The notes under the pieces: generated by a model | Database searches by the model: none | What the model saw: the letters and a program-made list of their open reading frames with translations, nothing else | Told to the model about the DNA's origin: nothing | Part shown: positions 33,863 through 43,769 of the stretch, piece after piece | Position numbering within the stretch: the stretch's first letter is position 1 | Layout: each line of letters opens with the position of its first letter | Made by a program: the position numbers and the translations under genes | DNA from: Pseudorasbora parva | Taxonomy: Eukaryota > Chordata > Actinopteri > Cypriniformes > Gobionidae | NCBI RefSeq assembly: GCF_024679245.1 | Contig: NC_090178.1 | Span: 47,685,425 to 47,749,424, forward strand | Length of the DNA: 64,000 nucleotides | Direction: 5' to 3'

Positions 33863-36800
33863 TCATATTCTATAATATACCCCTATATTTTTCAGGTATT
33901 CCACAACTGCTTTCTGTGTGTCCTCTATACCTTCTCCTGTCGTTCCCAGTATACCTTCAAGGTTCCATGTTCTTCCTGCCTGCCTAATTTTTTGCTTTAG
34001 ACTATTCCTTTGTTCTACATATTTCCTACAATGCAACATTATGTGTTCCACACATTCTGTAATTTTACATTCCAAGCATTCATTTGATTGATTTTTACCT
34101 AACATAAACATTGTTTTATTTAACCCCGTGTGGTCAAACCTCATTCTGGTTAAAACTACCTCCTCCCTTCTGTTTCTTCTGATTACACCCTGTGCATTGA
34201 CAGATTTCTGTATACTATAATATTTCCTTCCATTATTATCAGTATTCCACCTATATTGCCATTTCTTCATCATTTCTTTTTTAATCATTGCCTTAGCTTC
34301 TCCTTTACCAAAGGGGATATTTATAATATCGCTCGTCCTAGTTGATTTTTTTGCTATTTTATCTGCCCTCTCATTCCCTTTTATATTAGCATGAGCAGGT
34401 ACCCAGCAGAATCTCACATCTATCCGAAGCTTTCTTAGTCTAAATAAACTTTGATGGATTTCTAACATTAAATCTTCTCTATTAGATTTCATATTTTGAA
34501 TACTGTAAAGGGCAGCTACAGAGTCAACACAACATACCACTCTGTCTGGTTTTACTTCCTCCACCCACTGCAACCCTACAACAATTGCCATCATCTCTGC
34601 CGTGTAAACTGATAGCTGATCAGGTAATTTTTTCCCAATACTTAAATCCCATGTCGGAATGTATATTCCTATGCCTACCCTATCTTTTTCATCTTTGGAC
34701 CCATCTGTATAGATGTCTAGGTAACTGTAATATACACTTCTTATGTATTGACTTGTCAAGTGTCCTTTCTCACTCTCTTCCCATTTTTCCTTTAGTTTCA
34801 TTATATTTAAATCTACCTCTGTTTTTGGAAACAGCCATATAGGGATATTACTTATAGGTGTAGGTGAGTTAAACCAAGTATTCTCTAATATATATTCCTC
34901 TGATTTAGCCTTAATTACCCATCCAAAGCCATTACCTTGAAAATAATTATATTCCCAGCATTCTTGAATAACACTATTGGAAGGATTTTCCTTACCGCAT
35001 CCACGTAGGCGACACCAATATGTAAGCATGAGTTTATCTCTTCTTAAGTCAGATGGCACTTCTCCTAACTCTACCTGGATTGCATTAGTCGGTGTTGATC
35101 TCATTGCACCAGTACAAAGCCTCAAAGCTTTATTTATAACTCTGTCTATTTTTATTAAATGTGATTTAGCTGCTGCTCCATATACAAAGCATCCGTAATC
35201 TATTGTTGACCTCATTAAAGCCCTATAAATATACATCAGTGATTGTTTATCTGCTCCCCAGTCTTTCCCAACTAATGCTCTCATTAAATTTATAACTTTT
35301 TTACATTTTGTTTCTATCTTTTCTATATGTACTTTCCATGTACCCTTTTGATCTAACCATAAACCTAGATATTTAAATTGATCTACGGTTTCCAAATTGT
35401 GTCCATATAATTTCAAGTTTTGTTTGTCTATCCCTTTCTTCCTGGTAAATAACATATGACAGGATTTACTTGGAGAAAGCTTAAAGCCCCAATTGTATGA
35501 CCATTGTTCTACTTTCTTTATTGCTTCCTTGATTTTACATCTCACACCTATGGGATCTCGTCCTCTTGCCCAGATGGCACCATCATCTGCATACAAAGCT
35601 GATCCAATCCTTCTGTCCAGATTCATAAAAATATCATTAATCATAATATTAAATAAAACTGGACTTATAACACTTCCTTGTGGAATTCCATTGGTTATTT
35701 CAAATTCCTCAGACATTTCTGATCCCACTTTAACTCTAAATCTTCTTTCTGATAGAAACTCTAAAACCCAGTTATAAAACTTACCTTTAATTCCTATTTT
35801 ATTTAATTTAATTAATAATCCTTCTTTCCACATGGATTCATACGCTTTTTCAATATCAAAGAATATAATATTCATTATTTGTTTCATTTTAAATGTTTTC
35901 TCTATCTCATTGCTTACTTTTATAACCGCATCCATCGTAGAACGTCCTTTTCTGAAGCCACTTTGGTATGATGCAAATAATCCTTCACGTTCAAGGAAAT
36001 AATTTAATCTTCTAACTAGTATCTTCTCCATCCACTTGCACAGGTGGGATGTTAGGGCAATGGGTCTGTAATTACCAGCATTATTTGCATCCTTTCCAGG
36101 TTTTTTAAAAGGCAGTATTAGTGCACTCTTCCAACTTTTTGGCATTTTACCTTCTTCCCATATCTTATTGAATACATATAATATTATTTCTAATATTTTT
36201 TCAGGTAATTTCTGGAACATGATATAACTCAATTGATCTTCTCCTGTAGCTGTATTTCTGGCACCATTTAGTACTATTACTAGTTCATTCATATTAATTT
36301 CTATATCCATGGAATTCTCCTCATTATCTTTTTTAATAAACACATTCCTATTTTCACTTAGAATTTTTTCTTTATTTTGTCTGTGGATATCATCTAAATG
36401 GTCTCCACTATGCACACTGGCAAACTTCTTCCCTAACATATCTGCCTTTTCTTTATCTGTTATTGCTATTATTCCGTCATTCTCTAATACTGGTATTTTA
36501 ACATACCCTTTATTTCCACTCATTTTCTTCAGCATTGACCATATTTCTCCTATTTTAACTTCCCTCCCTATAGTAGAACAGTAACTCCTCCATGCGTTCC
36601 GTTTACTATCCTTAATTATTCTTCGAGCGTGAGCCTTTTTCCTCTGATAATTAGTTAGGTTTTCTTGGTTCAAATTATTCCTTAATGTTCTCAGAGCACT
36701 ATTTCGTTCTTTTATGGCTTCTGTACATTTATCATTCCACCATGGGACCGTTTTCCTTTTCCCCCCAACTGTCTTGAGTGGAATACTATTCAATGATGCA

Positions 36801-37654
36801 TTTAATATTAAATGTGAAACTTCTGATATACATTCCTCAACATCACCCTCCATTGAGATTAATTCTGCTGATTCACAACATATTTCTTTAAATCTTTGCC
36901 AATTAGCTTTTTCAAAGTCCCACTTTTTATGTCTAGGTCTTTCTTGGATATCTATTTCAACATTTATAGAACATATTATTGGAAAGTGGTCACTACCAAT
37001 ACTTGTACTGTCTATAATTTTCCACTCACAAGAATTTACCAGATTATTAGAAACTAAGGTAAGATCAATACAAGATAATTTGTTGGAACGTATATCAATT
37101 CTTGTACCATTTCCATTATTTAGACAAACTAGCTGTCTAGCATCCATTAATTCTTCCACTACTTCTCCATTATTATCAGTATATCTACTTCCCCAAAGAC
37201 TACTATGTGCATTGAAGTCTCCGCACCATATTTCTTTCTTTGTTCCTTGTCTCCTAATTATGTTGTTTAAGATGTCTAGGCTCAATAATTTACAAGGGTT
37301 ATAAAAATTGATTACTATCAAATTCCCATCTGATTTGTATACTTCAATCACCACACATTCTATTTCTACAGGAGTTATTATTCTTTTAAATGATATCCCA
37401 TCCCTTACAAATGTTGCACAACCTCCACCTTGATTTCCACTTCTATCAAACCTGACAGACTCATACCCAGGTAAAATAAAGTCTAGGTGAGGGCGAAGCC
37501 ATGTTTCTTGAATGCAAACAATATCTGGATTAATTTCAAAATCTTCAACAAACTTTTTTAATTCTTGTCCATTTGCAATCAGACTTCTAGCATTCCATTG
37601 CAAGAGATGGAATACCATTACAAGATCAAATAACACTTTGAGACCCCCCATCAT
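33863..37654 (-). CDS. LINE ORF2: APE endonuclease, reverse transcriptase and RNase H, 1263 aa
   Basis: Copies element RNA into DNA at a nicked target. The endonuclease domain (about 1-230) has WNARS (20-24), QETWL with E50, GDFNAH with D146 and SDHFPI (D222, H223). The RT spans about 480-760, with RPIALTS, FRKGRSTMDAV, FFDIEKAYES (D600), GIPQGSVISP and YADD (688-691). The RNase H domain (about 980-1100) has all four acidic residues: YTDGS D984, AEMMAI E1020, VDSVAAL D1044 and ERADKI D1098. A C-terminal Cys/His cluster (CLECKITECVEH, from 1193) follows. No stop or frameshift occurs. Its first ATG overlaps the last 29 nt of ORF1 in another frame; the ATG at residue 13 is an alternative start. 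Likely functional. Confidence 0.93.
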   Translation of the reverse strand: MMGGLKVLFDLVMVFHLLQWNARSLIANGQELKKFVEDFEINPDIVCIQETWLRPHLDFILPGYESVRFDRSGNQGGGCATFVRDGISFKRIITPVEIECVVIEVYKSDGNLIVINFYNPCKLLSLDILNNIIRRQGTKKEIWCGDFNAHSSLWGSRYTDNNGEVVEELMDARQLVCLNNGNGTRIDIRSNKLSCIDLTLVSNNLVNSCEWKIIDSTSIGSDHFPIICSINVEIDIQERPRHKKWDFEKANWQRFKEICCESAELISMEGDVEECISEVSHLILNASLNSIPLKTVGGKRKTVPWWNDKCTEAIKERNSALRTLRNNLNQENLTNYQRKKAHARRIIKDSKRNAWRSYCSTIGREVKIGEIWSMLKKMSGNKGYVKIPVLENDGIIAITDKEKADMLGKKFASVHSGDHLDDIHRQNKEKILSENRNVFIKKDNEENSMDIEINMNELVIVLNGARNTATGEDQLSYIMFQKLPEKILEIILYVFNKIWEEGKMPKSWKSALILPFKKPGKDANNAGNYRPIALTSHLCKWMEKILVRRLNYFLEREGLFASYQSGFRKGRSTMDAVIKVSNEIEKTFKMKQIMNIIFFDIEKAYESMWKEGLLIKLNKIGIKGKFYNWVLEFLSERRFRVKVGSEMSEEFEITNGIPQGSVISPVLFNIMINDIFMNLDRRIGSALYADDGAIWARGRDPIGVRCKIKEAIKKVEQWSYNWGFKLSPSKSCHMLFTRKKGIDKQNLKLYGHNLETVDQFKYLGLWLDQKGTWKVHIEKIETKCKKVINLMRALVGKDWGADKQSLMYIYRALMRSTIDYGCFVYGAAAKSHLIKIDRVINKALRLCTGAMRSTPTNAIQVELGEVPSDLRRDKLMLTYWCRLRGCGKENPSNSVIQECWEYNYFQGNGFGWVIKAKSEEYILENTWFNSPTPISNIPIWLFPKTEVDLNIMKLKEKWEESEKGHLTSQYIRSVYYSYLDIYTDGSKDEKDRVGIGIYIPTWDLSIGKKLPDQLSVYTAEMMAIVVGLQWVEEVKPDRVVCCVDSVAALYSIQNMKSNREDLMLEIHQSLFRLRKLRIDVRFCWVPAHANIKGNERADKIAKKSTRTSDIINIPFGKGEAKAMIKKEMMKKWQYRWNTDNNGRKYYSIQKSVNAQGVIRRNRREEVVLTRMRFDHTGLNKTMFMLGKNQSNECLECKITECVEHIMLHCRKYVEQRNSLKQKIRQAGRTWNLEGILGTTGEGIEDTQKAVVEYLKNIGVYYRI

Positions 37655-38882
37655 TTTTAGCAGTCAACATACTATGTATATTTTCAGCTTTTAGATCTTT
37701 TATGCCTAGAAACTCCTCTGCAGCTTCCACTACTGTCTTGATTCGATCGCTTTTTCTTTCTTGTCGCGTAGCAACATTAACAACTTTACATATAAAAGCT
37801 ATAAAGCTCTTTTTTTCTACAATCAAGGTGTTCTCCTCAACTTTACATTTATGATTGCATGGCTGCTGTGGAGGTGCTGGCCTTCCTGACTGGGATCTCC
37901 ATATACCTGAACTCTTGGGTACTGCACGCCTCTCATTGTCACTCAGATTTTCTTGATATTCTATTGGTCTGTTGTTTTGCTTGATTTCATAATTACCAAT
38001 ACTCTTTAATGCTTCTGCATATGTCACCTTATTCACAACTTTGTATCTCTGTACTTCTTTAGCTTGTTTCTGGACTGCACATCCAGCATATGCAGCGCTA
38101 TGTTCACCTCCACAATTACAACATTTTAACTTAGCATCGTTTTTACATTTGCCATAGTCATGTTCTCCTCCGCATTTTGCACATCTTTGTTTCCATTTAC
38201 ACTGTTGTGCTGTATGGCCCATTCTCTGACATTTGAAACATCTTAACGGTTGTGGGATGTATTCCCTCACTTTGTAATTGATCCAGCCCATTTGGACTTC
38301 AGAAGGCATTGTCTTTTCAAAAACAAGCAGTATAGACAGACTGTCAAGTTTAACACCACTTTTATTAGTTTGAAGTCTTTTTGCCTCTATTACTTTCCCA
38401 CCTTGTATTTCTTTCTTCACATCCTCTATGGACATTTCTAGTGGTACATTTGAAATCACTCCTCTTAACTTTGCTGCCATCCCTGGTACATGCACTTTAA
38501 TCTTTCCACCACCAAGACTACTCATTTTCAGAACCATCTCCTGTTGCTTCTTACTTAATGTTGAAATTAGGATTCTTCTGTTACTCATTAATTTAGCATA
38601 TTTGATTTTCCCTATTTCCTTCTCAATTGCTTTAGTTACCTGAACTGGGTGAAAATGGCCTTTATCATTACTGAGAGTAATAATAACTTTCCACTCATCC
38701 TGCTTGTCATCATCATATCTACTGCCCCCAGTAGGTTTGGCTCTAATCTTTTTGTTTATTTGTCTTGTAGTGCTTTCGTCTCCACTACTCGCTTCAGACC
38801 ATGATTTTTTCCTTGCCTTTTTAGTTTGGCTAACCTCCATATCTAAAGGCCAATCATCATCACCATCTGAACTATTACCCAT
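37626..38882 (-). CDS. LINE ORF1: gag-like nucleic-acid-binding protein, 418 aa
   Basis: The start is set at ATG 38882 (MGNSSDGDDDWPLDM); the open frame extends upstream into the LTR, but those codons are not LINE sequence. An acidic, low-complexity N-terminus is followed by an RRM-like region and three zinc knuckles: CFKCQRMGHTAQQC (215-228), CAKCGGEHDYGKC (234-246) and CNCGGEHSAAYAGC (255-268). Such proteins coat element RNA and help integration. The stop lies 29 nt downstream of the ORF2 ATG, so translation of ORF2 probably uses termination-reinitiation. The frame is undamaged. Confidence 0.9.
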   Translation of the reverse strand: MGNSSDGDDDWPLDMEVSQTKKARKKSWSEASSGDESTTRQINKKIRAKPTGGSRYDDDKQDEWKVIITLSNDKGHFHPVQVTKAIEKEIGKIKYAKLMSNRRILISTLSKKQQEMVLKMSSLGGGKIKVHVPGMAAKLRGVISNVPLEMSIEDVKKEIQGGKVIEAKRLQTNKSGVKLDSLSILLVFEKTMPSEVQMGWINYKVREYIPQPLRCFKCQRMGHTAQQCKWKQRCAKCGGEHDYGKCKNDAKLKCCNCGGEHSAAYAGCAVQKQAKEVQRYKVVNKVTYAEALKSIGNYEIKQNNRPIEYQENLSDNERRAVPKSSGIWRSQSGRPAPPQQPCNHKCKVEENTLIVEKKSFIAFICKVVNVATRQERKSDRIKTVVEAAEEFLGIKDLKAENIHSMLTAKNDGGSQSVI

Positions 38883-39122
38883 TGCTCCACTCACGGTACA
38901 GTTTGATTGCAATCCGCCGACTCTCCAAGTCCGATATGCGAAGACCTTCCAACACAGACTGACAAACACAAGGAGCTTATAAGGGGAAGAAATCAAGAGG
39001 GAACAGGTGGGAGAAATCAACACTAATCAGATAACAAGGGGGAGGGATCAGACAATGACAGAAGCACAAAGGCCATACTGACAAACCCACATGTGCACAC
39101 AAGACAGGACAGGCATGTGACA

Positions 39123-39361
39123 ATAACGTGTTAAGGCCGAATTTGATTAAAAACGAATCATATTTATTTTATTAAAGTTGTTTATTCTGTTATTTATTTT
39201 CCTATTATATGTTTTTTATCAATTTATCTGTTTATTCATTTATATATGTGTATATTTATGCTGAAATTTGTGTTAGAGTTTAAGGTTATTTTTCCTCACC
39301 TTTTTCTTTTTCAAATCTGTAACTTACGTAAAAGGATTAGGGCCAAGCAAAAAAAAAAAAA
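39123..39361. other. Non-coding gap
   Basis: AT-rich sequence between the LTR element and a minisatellite, with an A-run at 39352-39368. Nothing else was seen. Confidence 0.5.
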
Positions 39362-39706
39362 AAAAAAAGCATCTCGAGATTAAAGTCATTATAATCCGAG
39401 ATTAAACTCGTTAAATTTCGAGAAAAAAAGGCGAGATACAATCTCGAGAATAAAGTCGTTCTGTTTGGGGAAAAATCTGTTATATTTTGAGAAAAAAGTC
39501 GAAATAAAATCCTGAGAATAAACTCATTAAAAATCGAGAATAAAAGGGTTGTGTTTCGAGAAAAATCTTGTTATATTTCGAGAAAAAAATTCGAAATAAC
39601 ATCTTGAGAATAAACTCATTAAATATTGAGAATAAAGTCGTTGTGTTTCGAGAAAAAACTCATTATATTTTGAGAGAAAAAGTCGAAATAAAATCTTGAG
39701 AATAAC
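39362..39706. repeat. About 91-bp AT-rich minisatellite
   Basis: Units starting GAGAATAAA at 39446, 39536 and 39628 (spacing 90 and 92 bp) contain TTTCGAGAAAAA, AAAGTCGAAATAAAATC and TGAGAATAAACTCATT. About three and a half copies. Confidence 0.8.
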
Positions 39707-40443
39707 GCATTCGATCAGTGTTCATTGCATAGCATACTGATAGAGGACATTAATATAATTTTGTCATAATTAGCTAAAGTTGATAGTATTTCTTTGTTAC
39801 TGAAAGAAAGTCTGAAATATAGCTTGACTAAATGATCCCATTACATGAGACTATTCTCAAGTTGACGTCTTTCTGCAGTTGAAAAATGCAGATTGGATGA
39901 TTACACAAGAGACATTATGGGATATGGAAGTCATACTGTATCTTTCAACATACCTTCTGATGTTTATTCATGATTATTTTGAGCTGTAAGTAGTAAAGTT
40001 GAAAAGATGGTCTTTTCACACTGTACTAGCCTCATTGAGTCCACTTTCAATTATCCAGCAAGTTAAACTCATTCACACAATAACTCCCGGAACCACGAAG
40101 TGATGTTTGAGAATGTTTACTGAATGAATGGTGTAAAACTGAAAATACAAATACAAAATAAAGAAATGATATACGACACACGTGAACAAATCTGCTTTGA
40201 CAAACAAATCATTATCAAAGACGTTAAACAATGTCACATGAAACCATGAAAAACATGCATGCTATTTCAAACAATATAATACATCAAATTTCACTACACA
40301 AAATGCATTTAACTTAAAGATAACAAAATCAGAAAAACTCACAAAGCATGCCCCATCAAACTCCAAATAGAAAATGACCTTGGACAAAGAAGCCCACAAA
40401 GATGTGCAACCTCATGTTGTCTCTGACTCACAGTCAGATTCAA
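39707..40443. other. Non-coding, no assignable feature
   Basis: AT-rich. No ORF, exon or repeat ends supported. Confidence 0.5.
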
Positions 40444-40680
40444 GCTGTGTCCCAAAGTGAAGTGCACACACTTCGAAGGCCGCATTTGAAGTGTGATTAC
40501 GTCATACCGGCACTATGAAGGCTGTCCCAAAGTGAAGGCTGCACCCTCTGAAGGCCGCATTTGAAGTGCGATTACATCACAGCGGCACTACGAAGGCTGT
40601 CCCAAAGTGAAAGGTGCACCTTTGAAGGCCACATTTGAAGGGCGATTGCGTCACAGCGGTGCGACGAAGGCTGCCGCAAT
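40444..40680. repeat. 75-bp tandem repeat, three copies
   Basis: GCTGT(GT)CCCAAAGTGAA starts recur at 40444, 40521 and 40596, with a partial fourth at 40670. Each unit has GAAGGCC(G/A)CATTTGAAG and ATTACGTCA-like parts. The unit start resembles the terminal sequence of the MITE at 41486-41708. Confidence 0.85.
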
Positions 40681-41359
40681 TCATGAGCGACTTGAAAATG
40701 CGCCCTTCGGTTCTCAGGCAAAGGAAGGGTACAGCAGATGGAAACTTCCCACAACTTCCCATTAAACACATACATATATTTTGCTGTCATGTAAATTAAA
40801 ATGTTTAAATGAAAATAAATTGGTCTATAGCTTACATTAGGCTACTAAAAGTAGGCTACTTTATACTATTTATAGACCATAAATAACTTGTTTAACATCT
40901 GAATCAACAGAAATTTAAATTAACAGCTAAACTGAAAGAAAACAGTTTTCTAAACTTTCATTGCGCTGAGCGGGAGAAGCTGGAGAAGCTGGAGCTGGAC
41001 TGGGATGGAGAATAATGCACAATATCAGGGCATATTTTCACTGTCCGCAGCTTTGTGGGGCTGAATCGGTCGACGGCTGGCATCGTGTCATAAAAAGTAG
41101 GCTACAATGCATCTGAGATAATGAGTTGAATAAAAATAAGTAGGCCTACATAAATAAAGACTTGGACGTAATGTATAAATGATTAAAATAGGCTATATTG
41201 TAACAGTTACATTTAACATAAGAAATAAACTGTTAACTAATAGTTGCAATATGACGATATTTAACCGGCTACAGATTTACATGCTTAGTTCAGTCTACGA
41301 TCATCGCAGGCTGAAGCATGTCAGAATCAAATAAAAAGCTCTAAAAAAAATATATAAAA
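40681..41359. other. Non-coding, no assignable feature
   Basis: AT-rich; nothing recognised apart from a short GGAGAAGCT duplication near 40973-40990. Confidence 0.45.
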
Positions 41360-42015
41360 ATCTGCTCCATTTCTCTTTTTAAAAATCTCCTCACGAACGT
41401 CGACTGCTGTCAGTTGTCACAACCTGCTAGGCCATTAACGACACTTGGTTCATTGTTGCTAAGTCTGGAATGGGGCTGCTATAAGCTGTGTCCCAAAGTG
41501 AAGGGTGTGCACTTCGAATGCCATGCACTTTGGAGGCCAGGCCAGGCCACGCCTTCAAAGTGCACGAAGCGGCAATTGGAGGGGTTTTGTTATTCAGACC
41601 TGGCAACCCTGTCCCTTGGTTCGCCCTTTGTGCCGCTTTGTGCAATTTGAAGGCGTGGCCTGGCCTGGCCTGGCCTTCGAAGTGCGCACCCTTCAATTTG
41701 GGACACAGCTATAAGCCGAGGGACAGGGTTGCCAGGTCTGAATAACAAAACCCCTCCAATTGTTATTCAAAAGTATCGGAAACACGGCCAGAATGGGACA
41801 AAATATCCCAAAATGCGGCCGCGGGCGGTAGAAATATGTTTTAAGTAAAGACAACTTAACCTGTGGACTATAGGCTACAAACACCCCAAAGCAACAGTAG
41901 CCTAAATGCAGCCCCATTCCAACAATGAACCAAGCGTCGTTAATGGCGTAGCAGGTTCTGACAACTGACAGCGGACGTTTGTGAGGAGATTTTAAAAAGA
42001 GAAATGGAGCATCCA
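41360..42015. repeat. Large imperfect fold-back with a MITE inside
   Basis: About 41365-41480 is the inverse of about 41893-42012 (shared inverted words: CTCCATTTCTCTTTTTAAAA, TCAGTTGTCA, CATTAACGACACTTGGTTCA). Separately, 41582-41615 is the inverse of 41718-41757 (GGTTTTGTTATTCAGACCTGG and its complement). The fold axes differ by about 20 bp, so it is a compound structure. Confidence 0.8.
41486..41708. mobile_element. 223-bp palindromic MITE
   Basis: Ends CTGTGTCCCAAAGTGAAGGG and inverse CCCTTCAATTTGGGACACAG. Flanked by CTATAAG on both sides (41479-41485, 41709-41715). The arms also carry GGCCAGGCC-type repeats. Non-coding. Confidence 0.85.
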
Positions 42016-42019
42016 TATA

Positions 42020-43536
42020 CAGGTCCTTAAAAATTAGCATACGTGATAAAGTTCATTATTTTCCATAATGTAATGATAAAAATTAAACTTTCATATATTT
42101 TAGATTGATTGCACAACAACTGAAATATTTCAGGTCTTTTATTGTTTTAATACTGATGATTTTGGCATACAGCTCATGAAAACCCAAAATTCCTATTTCA
42201 AAAAATTAGCATATTTCATCTGACCAATAAAAGAAAAGTGTTTTTAATTTTAAAAAAGTCAACCTTCAAATAATTATGTTCAGTTATGCACTCAATACTT
42301 GGGGAATCCTTTTGCAGAAATGACTGCTTCAATGCGGCGTGGCATGGAGGCGATCAGCCTGTGGCACTGCTGAGGTGTTCTGGAGGCCCAGGATGCTTCG
42401 ATAGCGGCCTTAAGCTCATCCAGAGTGTTGGGTCTTGCGTCTCTCAACTTTCTCTTCACAATATCCCACAGATTCTCTATGGGGTTCAGGTCAGGAGAGT
42501 TGGCAGGCCAATTGAGCACAGTAATACCATGATCAGCAAACCCTTTACCAGTGGTTTTGGCACTGTGAGCAGGTGCCAGGTCGTGCTGAAAAACCAAATC
42601 TTCATCTCCATAAAGCTTTTCAGCAGATGGAAGCATGAAGTGCTCCAAAATCTCCTGATAGCGAGCTGCATTGACCCTGCCCTTGATAAAACACAGTGGA
42701 CCAACACCAGCAGCTGACATGGCACCACAGACCATCACTGACTGTGGGGACTTGACACTGGACTTCAGGCATTTTGGCATTTCCTTCTCCCCAGTCTTCC
42801 TCCAGACTCTGGCACCTTGATTTCCGAATGACATGCAAAATTTGAGCAACAGTCCAGTGCTGCTTCTCTGTAGCCCAAAGTGTCTTGACCTGGGGAATAC
42901 GGCACCTGTAGCCCATTTCCTGCACACGCCTGTGCACGGTGGCTCTGGATGTTTCTACTCCAGACTCAGTCCACTGCTTCCGCAGGTCCCCCAAGGTCTG
43001 GAATCGGTCCTTCTCCACAATCTTCCTCAGGGTCCGTTGTGCAGCGTTTTTTTCCACACTTTTTCCTTCCCACAGACTTCCCACTGAGGTGCCTTGATAC
43101 AGCACTCTGGGAACAGCCTATTCGTTCAGAAATTTCTTTCTGTGTCTTACCCTCTCGCTTGAGGGTGTCAATGATGGCCTTCTGGACAGCAGTCAGGTCG
43201 GCAGTCTTACCCATGATTGCGGTTTTGAGTAATGAACCAGGCTGGGAGTTTTTAAAAGCCTCAGGAATCTTTTGCAGGTGTTTAGAGTTAATTAGTTGAT
43301 TTAGATGATTAGGTTAATAGCTCGTTTAGAGAACCTTTTCATGATATGCTAATTTTTTGAAATTTTGGGTTTTCATGAGCTGTATGCCAAAATCATCAGT
43401 ATTAAAACAATAAAAGACCTGAAACATTTCAGTTGGACTGCAACAATGAATCTTAAATATATGAAAGTTAAATTTGTATCATTACATTATGGAAAATAAT
43501 AAACTTTATCACAATATGCAATTTTTTTGAGAAGGA

Positions 43537-43538
<2 letters not shown>
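42020..43538 (-). mobile_element. Tc1-like transposon with about 200-bp inverted repeats
   Basis: The left (42020-42225) and right (43335-43538) ends are long imperfect inverted repeats containing AAAAAATTAGCATAT and TTTTGGCATACAGCTCATGA blocks. TA flanks both sides. Length 1519 bp, as expected for Tc1. It inserted beside or into the fold-back structure and ends at a (TA)n tract. Confidence 0.9.
42292..43214 (-). pseudogene. Tc1-like transposase, frameshifted
   Basis: Starts MGKTADLTAVQKAIID (43214) with a paired-like helix-turn-helix (KTQKEISERIGCSQSAVSRH). The second helix-turn-helix lies in another frame (about 42850-43060, DLRKQWTESGVETSRATVHR). The catalytic half (42292-42830) has FQHDLAPAH (second Asp) and NSPDLNPIEN (final Glu, DD34E spacing region). 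A small deletion before SFGNQGARVWRK removes the first catalytic Asp segment. At least two frameshifts; inactive. Confidence 0.88.

Positions 43539-43604
<66 letters not shown>
43539..43604. repeat. (TA)n microsatellite
   Basis: Pure TA run abutting the right end of the Tc1 element, probably expanded from its target site. Confidence 0.9.
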
Positions 43605-43606
<2 letters not shown>

Positions 43607-43696
43607 TTTTCCTGACATTTTTATGAGCCTGATTTCGACATGATTATTTATAACTGATCAGTCTTCACATTTTTCGAGTGAATCCCGCTTGTATAT

Positions 43697-43750
43697 ATGG
43701 ATGGGTCAGTGTATTGAAGTGTGTATGCTTCAATACACTGACCCATCCAT
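43697..43750. repeat. Perfect 23-bp inverted repeat (hairpin)
   Basis: Arms 43697-43719 and 43728-43750 are perfectly complementary (GGATGGGTCAGTGTATTGAA and inverse), with an 8-nt loop TGTGTATG. Confidence 0.95.
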
Positions 43751-43769
43751 TCGTGGCCGTTTGTCACGA

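Larger units (their letters stand above)
33690..38948 (-). mobile_element. Full-length I/Nimb-like LINE, apparently intact
   Basis: A 5259-bp non-LTR retrotransposon with both ORFs open, flanked by a perfect 13-bp duplication CCAACACAGACTG (33677-33689, 38949-38961) of the LTR sequence. The element begins AAGGTCTTCGCATATCGG on the minus strand and ends in a short (GAA)n tail after a conserved 3' sequence (GCAATCCGCCATTAAATC). A T-run on the minus strand (33813-33858) lies in the 3' UTR. Endonuclease, RT and RNase H order places it in the RNase H-bearing I group (Nimb-like). It inserted after the LTR element, which is itself young. Confidence 0.93.
31364..39122 (-). mobile_element. Non-autonomous self-priming LTR retrotransposon with a proline-rich gag-like ORF, split by a LINE
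   Basis: 3' LTR 31364-31735 and 5' LTR 33479-33689 plus 38962-39122 (372 bp each) are identical base for base. ATAAC flanks both outer ends (31359-31363, 39123-39127). Without the LINE and its 13-bp duplicate, the element is about 2.49 kb. The interior holds a PBS-like word, one long ORF and a polypurine tract, but no protease, RT or integrase, so enzymes must come in trans. Identical LTRs and an undamaged frame indicate a very recent insertion. Features of the priming site point to the Tf1/sushi mechanism. Confidence 0.92.
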
